From the NCBI GenBank assembly GCA_963921425.1, contig OY992833.1:17091738-17155737 (forward strand): DNA of 64,000 nt. Direction: 5' to 3'. Within the stretch, counting starts at the first letter, position 1, and every line of letters begins with the position of its first letter. Of this stretch, positions 53,101 to 64,000 are shown piece after piece. Position numbers and translations under genes: made by a program. Origin of the DNA: Dryas octopetala (Eukaryota; Streptophyta; Magnoliopsida; Rosales; Rosaceae). The notes beneath the pieces were generated by a model. That model was not told where the DNA came from. It worked only from the letters and a program-made list of their open reading frames with translations, and ran no database searches.

Positions 53101-54152
53101 TGTTTGTGGGAAAATCCACATAGATCCGAACAGCCAATCACGGCTCGACACGTGGCTGGTCAACATCCATCTCGGAGTTGGCTCTCAGTGGTCAAACTTT
53201 GACCTCCACGTCATCACCACTCAGCACCGCCTCTTCCAGCTCGGACCGGATCTCCATGCCAGGTCCTCCATGTTCGGTCCGAGCCGAACCGATGATCTTC
53301 CAAAGGATTGAGTGTCCATCTTTCCACGGTCATCCCGGTTCGGCTCGGCTCGGCACCAAAGTGACCTCCTTTCGAGTTCTGACGTCAGCCAGTTAGAGTT
53401 TGGAGGGCCCCCTGTTTCTATGTTCGGCTCGGTCCGGGATCCCATGCCCGATCCGATCACACAGACTTCATGCACACGCATAAGGATAGAAGTTCGGTTC
53501 GGCTCAGCTCTCCGCCGTCATTCCAGGGAAGATCACGCTGGGACGAACCGCCACACTTGAATGCACCTGACACAATCTTCTGACAGATAGAATATCCAGT
53601 CTGCATTCATGACTACTGGAGCAGTTTGCCTGAACCTTCCAACCTTGCATTTAATGAAGCATTCAATGCAACATTAAATGCTGAGGAAGTAAGCAGCTGA
53701 ACATGCAACTAGGTCTGGCCAGGTGCGTGGATCTCTGGCAACCATTCATTCACATGCAGGTAACTTATTCATTAAGTCTTCCTTTGCCTATATAAGGCAC
53801 CACATATGCACAAAATGAGCATCTAGCAATCTATGCACAAAACACTTACACAAAAATTCCCATCCACAAAAGAGCCTACCCAACTTGCTGAGAATAACCC
53901 AGAACATTTGCCTTGTTCTTCCCATTCTCCCAAGTTCATCCTTTGTTCTTCCTCACCCACCATCAAACACAATCACTGACTTCATCATCGGAGTGTGTTT
54001 GGCTGGTACCACACCGGTCCATCTCCTTTGATCTTGTTTCTCTTGCAGGAAAATCCTAATCAACATCCACATCAGCATCCAGCAGGACTTCGGATCAGCC
54101 AAGTCATCATTTCTACGTTGTTGCATCTGCCTTACGAGAATTTGCATCAACA
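53101..54152 (+). repeat. 3' LTR of gypsy element
   Basis: 1052 bp, same borders and length as the 5' LTR, followed by the ATACA duplication at 54153-54157. Confidence 0.95.
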
Positions 54153-54157
54153 ATACA

Positions 54158-55900
54158 CATAGAAAGTTATAAACAATATAATATATATAATTGCATACCA
54201 CCAACAACAATCATTTTCTTTTTTAATTATCTTTTGTTTGGGGGGAATTTTCTTATTTTTGGATTTGGGGGGGGGGAGGGGGGGATAGTACACAATTTGC
54301 ATCACTTGGAAACCATGAAACTATTAATTGGCGTATGATTTTTAAGCACATGCAGCCATCACTCACCAGTTACATAAATGTCATTCTGATGTTGCTCCAT
54401 TAATGTTTTTGAGTTAAAGCTTTGAGAAAGTGTAGGGAAACCATGTAATATGGTTTGCACATCACTCTGCCAAAGTCGCCAGCTATATAATCAAAGAAGT
54501 GAGATGATATCTGCCAAAGAATGTCTATAAGTACTAAGCTAGCTATGTTTCATATAAGATTTCATAAATTACACAAGGAATTGAAAAAACCAATCTCAAA
54601 ATAATTAAGTAACAAATCCTGCATGTGTCTGTATGTGTGTCTGCTTTAAGTGTGTGTGTGTGTGTGTGAGAGAAAGAGAGAGAGAGAGATATGCAAAAAA
54701 TAAAAAATAGAAATAAGAAAGGAATAATGTTGGAGAATCAGAAAATAAAACTTCCAAACACAAACCATAATTATTGCAAATTAAACACAGTAAGCATGCA
54801 AAAAAAACTTTCAAAATATCTTATTACCACTAAAGAAGCAATTATATACTCATTCTAAGAGATGGAAGACATGACATCAATGCAAATGCAAAAAACACTA
54901 CAAATTAAGTTACAACGAAAGTTATATTTTTACAAATTTTGGTGATAAGATACAAAGCGGGCACCTCTCAGCTGTCTAATAACAATATTACTGTAATAAA
55001 AAGTGAAAGAAATGGTGTACAGAATGATTTATGGAGAAAAAAAAATTAAATCTTTAAATACGATCAGAGCAAGAAAAAAGGGGGAAAAATATTGAATTGA
55101 ATTGGATTGAAACCATGATTCTTACAATTGAAAGCACATCACTATATCAATGACCAATGTAAAGAGAAAAAAACAACTAGGAAAAAAATATATAGTGAAC
55201 CTTAAAGCTATTCAAACCCCTTCTGTGTGTTCAATCCAGTCCCAACAGCTATACCACCCTGTGCAAGCAGCTCAAATCAAATTACCAATCAATTAGAACA
55301 TTTAAATGGAAAAATAAAAGGTGAGGGACAGCAACTGACAGTCACATTAGATGTCAACCTGTTCCATGTGAGACTCGATCAATTCCATACTTCACCTGCA
55401 GCCAAAGCAAAAGGCTTTTGGTAAGTCTCTCCCTGCACACAAGACTCGGTTACAACTCAAATAAACAAATGTGTCTTGACCAAAAAAAAAAAAAATTAAC
55501 AAATGTGATACGTGAACAGTCAAAATAGGGACCAAGAAAAAATAAATAAATAGATGTTTTGTAACTGATTGAACTTTTTCGAAGAAATTTCTGTCATCGC
55601 AAATGAAATAAAATATGAAATAAGAAAATGCATATTTGCATCATCTTGCTAAATTGAAATGAACACGTTAACAGTACATATGTATTGGCTATAGGCTATA
55701 GCGATGTTAAATCTCACATACCACGTGCATGTTTATGAAAAAGAAGTCAAAAAAATTGAGAAAATTGATGTGTGGTTCAGGTGCGTGATATTTGAACTCA
55801 AGTACAACCCACAAACTTTCCAATTTACTCATTTAGGTTTAAGTTTCAATTTACTCAATGAGTTTTGGGGGCTGAGTGAACATCCCGAATGACATATGCC
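54158..55900. other. Intergenic with simple repeats
   Basis: No gene seen. It contains G-runs at 54239-54286 and a (TG)n(AG)n microsatellite at about 54648-54689. The remainder is AT-rich. Confidence 0.5.
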
Positions 55901-56880
55901 TTGGTTTTTGCACAGCCCACGCCGCCTAAGGACACACGTGATCAAGTGCATTTAATGCGAAGATATTGTGCCGTTGGAAAGATCTTGTCCGTCGAATCGG
56001 CGTTGTGATCATCACGGCTAGAAGAGTGAATTCAGTGAAAAATTGTTAAGTGTTGGACATCAGGTGTTTCGCCGAAACCAACAAAATTCTTAAAGATTTA
56101 CAAAGTTTGATCGAGAAAATCATTTAAAAAAACTTGGCTAAGATGGCCGAATTAAACTCAAGGAAATGGGGGGCATATGTTTACACTTATATTTGGTTTT
56201 GGGCCAGATTCACATTTCTCAAGTAGGAAAAGGTTTTCCTAGAAGATAAGGAGATGATCCCTATATAAAGAGGCACCAGCCATGAGGAAATAACTCTTAA
56301 CAATATACAACTTTAGAATTCTCAAAGATCTCAAACAGCTCGATCTCTTAAGCTTTTGGGCTCTTTTTCTTCTTTTTAGATCTATTAGGGTTTTATATTG
56401 TCCTTAGTATTGATCTTGTTCAAAGTTTCGACTTTTGATTTCATGTTTGTTTATCATGAGATTTATTGTTAGAACTTTCATTGTCACTCAAGTTCAAGAT
56501 AATCAAATTACATACACCTTTTTCATCAAAGTTCATTGTTTGACTTATAATCCGGCCTATACTTTCGAGCCTTTAATTTGTAATTTCGATTTCACAAACA
56601 CAATCATTGAAACCTATGATTACTAAAGTCCTTGAGGATCAAGGCATAGAAGAACCTAGACGAGTTTCTTGTTCCTTATTCGTCGTGCAATCGTTAAAGA
56701 AGAAGTAAGTTCGACACAAATCATTAAATCATACAAACACATCCAATTATGCAAACGGCTCTCGGCCGAAAGCAGTGGCACACTCGCATTGACACTAAAA
56801 GATATAGTGTTCTTTTTAAGAATTTGGGCAATCTTTGCCGTGAAGCATGACACAAGTAAATAGGCATGTCATACCGAAGT
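55901..56880 (+). repeat. Possible solo LTR or LTR fragment
   Basis: CTATATAAAG near 56262, followed by a leader with TCTCAAACAGCTCGATCTC and an AGATCTATTAGGGTTTT stretch, resembles the U3-R-U5 organisation of a gypsy LTR. I found no matching partner and no clear borders or duplication, so this remains tentative. Confidence 0.35.
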
Positions 56881-56916
56881 TTTTAGCTCATCAAACATGG
56901 CACAACCCGGGCCAAG

Positions 56917-57433
56917 TAGGGGCGGGCAAAAACTGGTTCAAACCAACCAACCCAACCAAATTGGGTTAGATGGGTCCGGTTTTTAACACTCAAAAATTGG
57001 AGGTCAGTTTATAACCCAACCACCAATGGGTTGGTTAACGGGTTGGGCTCTCAAATAACCGATCAAAACCGACCTGCCCGACCTAAAAAAAAACATTTAT
57101 ATATTTAAATAGACACTTGGCAACACATTATTGGTTAGTTTTAGGCTTATTGTGGTCTTTACTTGGTATCACATATACGTGACATATGCATAATGAGGTG
57201 GTAAATCTAAATGTTACTTATTATTAGGCCTTAAAATTGACTTTGGGCCTAAATCCACATGTTTTTTTGGGCCAAGCCTAAACCGTTCAAACCGACTTTA
57301 ATTGGTTTGGATTGGTTCGATTTTTTCACTTTAATTAGTTTAGTTTGGTTTGAAAATCCACCAAACCGAATGTATTGGTTTGGTCTACGGTTTGAACCTA
57401 AAACCAAACCAAATTGACTCGTATCCACCCCTA
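56917..57433. mobile_element. hAT element nested in an older repeat
   Basis: The 517-bp element begins TAGGGGCGGGCAAAAAC and ends with the inverse of TAGGGGTGGATACGAGTC. The 8-bp flanks are GGGCCAAG (56909-56916) and AGGCCAAG (57434-57441), 7 of 8 identical. The interior consists of GGTTTGGTT/AACCAACC-type repeats and is non-coding. Confidence 0.7.
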
Positions 57434-57441
57434 AGGCCAAG

Positions 57442-58379
57442 CATGGTTGGCCCGAAAACGAAATGAGCCCGAACTAGACACGACTCGTTTAATATTGTTT
57501 TTGCCCTTTTCAAAAAACTTTTCATCAATAAAATTCAATTTTTTAAGTAAAAGAATGTTAATATCTAATTTTAAGAAAAAAAAATTCAAACAATAATTTT
57601 TTTAGAGTTAAAAAAGAGAGCCATGGAATGACCCGTTTAAGGTAAGGCACAAGCACAAATGGGCCACCGACATTGAGCCGTGATAGGCCTAAGTCTTACC
57701 TATTTGTGCCGGCACGACACGAAAGCACAAATGTGCCCAACTTAAACAGACTAAGCCAACATAGCACAAAAGTACGAATGCGCCCAAATTAAATGAACTG
57801 GGCTAGCATGGCAAACAACGCGTCGTTGTGTCACTTATTCAATTGGGCAAACCACACGTGGTTTTTAGCTACAAGTTAAGGATTGAGAGTAGGGATGATA
57901 ATAAGTTACGGATACCAATCTGGTATAAGAAATGTAATACTTCACGTTACTCATACGTTAACTAGTTTCGATAAGAATGGCAATAAAAAGACAAACCACA
58001 AAAACCATTTTCTCAAATTCTACGAAGCTTATTCCATAAAATGAATGGATTTATTAAACAGAAACGATCACAAGTCTTTAAAAGTTGTACATAAATAAAG
58101 TATATTTTCCTGAATTTCTCCCAATGTCTTCCTCTACATCCCTTCCCGCAAACCTTAAGAAGGTGTAGCTTTAACATATTGTGGTCAGGTTAACCCAAGA
58201 AAGCATAAACTTATGAGAACAGAATGTAGCAAAAACCTGCAAAGAGCAAAACTAAGTTTTATCAAATTAAACTTATTAAAAGAGAGAAAACAAAACCCAA
58301 AAAAATATAAATGAAACTTAAATACACTCAGCATCACCGTCTAAATAAACTCAATGAGAAATTACCAAATACCTACATT
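57442..58379. other. Older GGCCC-rich repeat and TAD2 3' flank
   Basis: 57442 to about 57850 is rich in GGCC/GGCACGA-type motifs (CCGGCACGACACGAAAGC), like a decayed hAT-type repeat into which the 56917 element jumped. The rest is AT-rich and should include the TAD2 3' UTR. Confidence 0.4.
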
Positions 58380-61347
<2,968 letters not shown>

Positions 61348-61795
61348 CTATTAAAAAATGAGAGAAGGGAAAAGAAAAAAGGCAAAACATGTAATAGAAC
61401 ACAAAGACGACTTTACTGTAATTACATAATCAACTCATGAAATACTCCAAAATGCATACTTAAGAGTTCTATCAGGCCTAATTTGCCACCAAAAATGAAC
61501 AAATCATCAAAGGTTGACCTTTTTCTCATGTGTAACATAATTTAAAAGCTGATAATAGTTGGTTACTGCTAACTGCAATGACTACTAAAAATTGAAAGAA
61601 TAAATAAATAAATGTCCTGAATGAAAGAGCAATGCTTTAAAACTTTTCTTGATTAGATAATCACTCAAACAAAGATTGACTTTAAGGACTATGATTCTCG
61701 GAAGTTCAATTGTCACCAACCATTTGAAAAACTAGATCAAATAAAGCTCAAAAAAAAAAAAAAAAATTTGCTTTAAAGTACTTACCTGGGCAGTC

Positions 61796-61960
61796 TTGGA
61801 GCATTCCTTTCTCTCTGTATCACTTCTACTGCAGAAAAATGCAAATGAAGGGGTTTTGTTTTGTTTTTGAGTTTTTTTCTCTTCTCTTTCCCTCAATTGC
61901 AATGGTGAGCAGGCCAGAGATCAACTTCTGCTCGTTGCTGACTGCTATGGTTCTAAATTT
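61796..61960 (-). other. TAD2: TAD2 5' UTR exon (inferred)
   Basis: On the minus strand, GACTGCCCAG/GTAAGTAC is a strong splice donor about 450 bp upstream of the coding start, and the acceptor TTTTTTAATAG lies immediately before the ATG at 61347. This implies a non-coding first exon. Its 5' limit is a guess. A TGGGCT site II-like motif lies near 62028. Confidence 0.55.
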
Positions 61961-62941
61961 GCTTCTTCACATATCCAAACCATCGATGTGGGCTTCGAGT
62001 ATGGACCCAATAGTAGACAGAACAGATTGGGCTTAGTCGGATTAAAAGTAGGGGTTTTCTATTCGCACCCAAAACTTGATCTTCACACCCAAGTAGGGGC
62101 TTTGCTAAGAAAGATGATCAGTAATTGCCAATGGGGATGGGGAGTGAAGAGAGAGGGAAAGAAAGAGAGAAAAGGAAGAGATGGCCGGCTGAAGCCGACG
62201 GTGAGTGGGTAGCCGGCGCCGGGATGGGGGGTCCCCCGGTGAGAGGGTTGGTGAGGTGGGGCTTGGGTAGTTGGGGTTTTTTTTTTTTTGGGTCGAAAAT
62301 GGTTGGGGTTTCTGGTTTTTATCTTTTAATTTTTTAATCGTTTTTATTCGAATATGATTTTATATCATCTATTATAGATAGTAACATGAGACAGCCTACC
62401 TGCAAAAACACAAACACGATGTCAGTGTTTACTGATTCAATTTTAATGAGCCGAGCGCTCAGCACTATTTATTGTGTGGTCGATAATTACTATTATGTAA
62501 CAATAATTATTTAAAAATAATATAAATATACCTTATATTTTTTCTTACATAAATATGTCAAAAACTAATGAAACTAACATAAAATACAAAATTCGATCAA
62601 GCTTATGGAGTCCACCCGCATTATAACATAAAAATGACTGTTACTAATTATTACTGTTTAAGTGTGGTAATCTGCCCAGTTTCCAAAAAAAAAAAAAACA
62701 CGATAAGCCCTAGACAGAAGGGTGAGCGCTTGGCACCAAAAACATGGAACTTGTTATAATGTGAGTTTATTTGTCAAAAAAGTAGACCTATTTGTCAATA
62801 CCATATTTTAGGTGAGTTTATTTATAATTAAGAACAGTAAAATGAACTTTAAAATCATTTACTTTTAACTATTTGAAGTTTTGGACACGTCACATGTGTC
62901 ATTTTATTCAAAAACAAAATCTAAAATTTCTTTAAAATTTA
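61961..62941. other. TAD2 upstream region
   Basis: No coding region recognised. A purine-rich stretch with GAGAGAGG runs occurs at 62136-62190. The remainder is AT-rich. Confidence 0.45.
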
Positions 62942-64000
62942 GGATTTTTTTTCAAACTTGGTACCTAAACTTTAACCTATGTCCCAAAGTGATACATGAA
63001 CTATTATTTGACCCAATTAGGTATCTAAATTTTTATTTTGTGTCTAATAGGTATCAAATCCAATTTTCATCCAATCTGTTAACAGAACCCAGGGGTAAAA
63101 ATGTCCAAAAAAAATTTATTTCTCCTCTGCATTCCCTCTACCCCACCCTCCTAAGCCCACACCGGCCATGCCTCCCTTTCTCTCCTTCCCTCTCTCTCTC
63201 TCCTTTCCTTTCTCCCTTTCTCTCTCTTCCCTATCTCTCATTTCTCTCCTCAGCTCCTGATCGGAGAACTCCCACCCAAACCCGCTCGCTCCCAGACTTT
63301 GGAAGACAATCTTTAATAAGACCAATTGTCTTTATGGTCATCGTATATCAATACAAATAGAGTTAATTGTTTGTAACAAAGCTTTACCTACATATCAAAG
63401 TGGAAACTATTAGCTTTTGTCTTATATTTTTTTTTGAAATCTTATCAAAATGCTTAATTGGGTTTTTAACAACAATTTGAAAGTTCCAAAGAAACTAAAA
63501 GAAATCAACGAATTCAGTAGATTAATTACAATTGATAGAATTAAAAAAAAACAAAAAACAAAAAACTTACCAAAGAATCAAACAGAAGAATTCAAAGGGA
63601 ACAAAATAAGCTCAAAGCTGCAATGTTCGTTTCTAGTAGTAATATCTATCAGAAATGCTGATTTGACTAAACCTTGCTCTATTAAATAGTATTTTTCAAC
63701 ATTTAAAAGATCAGAAAACATATGAGTATTGCAAAACCCAACTAAAAGAAAAGAAGTATTAGAAAATTGAAAGAGCCTCAAGGGAAAGAGAGGAGAAAGA
63801 GGAGAGATATAGAAAGAGAGAGAAAGGGAGAGAGGAGAAAGAGAGAGAGGAGATCGAGGAAAGAGAGGGAAGGAGAGGAAGGGAGGCCTGGCCGGTGTCG
63901 ACATCGGAGAAGAGATGGCCGGTGTGGGCTAGGGTGGGTGGGGGCAAAGGGAATGTAAAGGAGAAAGACATTTTTTTGGACATTCTTACCCTTGAGTTTA
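62942..64000. mobile_element. MULE with long TIRs, cut by the window end
   Basis: The left end GGATTTTTTTTCAAACTTGG, then GGTACCTAAACTTTAACC and related GTATCTAAATTTTT tracts, resembles the Pack-MULE terminus at 34362. The inverse of 63090-63175 recurs at about 63895-63990 (for example CACCGGCCAT/ATGGCCGGTG), forming the right arm, which continues past 64000. The core (about 63300-63860) is AT-rich with GA-rich runs and no gene fragment I recognise. Confidence 0.65.

Larger units (their letters stand above)
42012..54152 (+). mobile_element. Complete Tat-lineage Ty3/gypsy retrotransposon
   Basis: This 12,141-bp element has two 1052-bp LTRs (42012-43063 and 53101-54152) starting TGTTTGTGGG and ending CATCAACA, flanked by TSD ATACA. 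Internal order: primer-binding site, gag-protease ORF, pol (RT, RNase H, second RNase H, integrase), a 4 x 71-bp array, an antisense gene, a polypurine tract and the 3' LTR. The dual RNase H, the protease motif VDGGSS and the extra ORF place it in the Tat lineage. By eye I find only two transitions between the LTRs (42417 G vs 53506 A; 42423 T vs 53512 C), so insertion was very recent. GC content is clearly higher than in the AT-rich surroundings. Gag-protease and pol are in different frames. Confidence 0.95.

Overview
The window looks like nuclear DNA from a eudicot plant. Genes have many short introns with GT..AG borders, the intergenic DNA is AT-rich, and the encoded families are plant-specific (a class VI receptor-like cytoplasmic kinase, a clade I serine carboxypeptidase-like protein). 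The repeats are plant hAT, Mutator, CACTA, Ty1/copia and Tat-type Ty3/gypsy elements. A woody rosid such as a Rosaceae species is possible, but I could not verify that from sequence alone.

Four intact host genes were assembled exon by exon, with splice phases checked. They are a ROP-binding-kinase-like RLCK (5967-8941, +, 380 aa), an SCPL acyltransferase-like protein (20529-16341, -, 485 aa, one GC-AG intron), the small-subunit processome protein WDR75/UTP17 (31460-22241, -, 807 aa, 16 exons) and the tRNA adenosine deaminase subunit TAD2 (61347-58380, -, 186 aa). A small two-exon locus with its own TATA box lies at 36988-36509 (-), with an unexplained in-frame TGA. The four genes do not form one pathway. 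WDR75 (ribosome biogenesis) and TAD2 (tRNA wobble editing) are both translation-supporting housekeeping genes.

Mobile DNA fills most of the rest. Left end: a deleted Ty1/copia element (888-4535, 5-bp TSD) with a hAT element (2055-3831, 8-bp TSD) inserted in its coding remnant. 9.4-13.6 kb: two Mutator-type MITEs with 9-10-bp TSDs and a hAT-like element. WDR75 intron 6: a hAT element with a perfect 8-bp TSD carrying a long CT microsatellite. 34362-35353: a Pack-MULE with ~265-bp terminal inverted repeats enclosing the first two exons of mitochondrial serine hydroxymethyltransferase. 38.3-40.9 kb: a CACTA end, a MITE and a Harbinger-like element. 42012-54152: a complete, very young Tat-lineage Ty3/gypsy element (12.1 kb, two 1052-bp LTRs with two differences seen, TSD ATACA). 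56.9 kb: another nested hAT. Right edge: a second MULE related to the Pack-MULE, cut by the window end.

The most interesting items are the Pack-MULE and the gypsy element. The gypsy element carries gag-protease and pol in two overlapping frames (protease split at the overlap), a 4 x 71-bp tandem array, and, on the opposite strand between pol and the 3' LTR, a three-exon gene with its own TATA box encoding a 'putative gypsy type transposon' domain and a long coiled coil.
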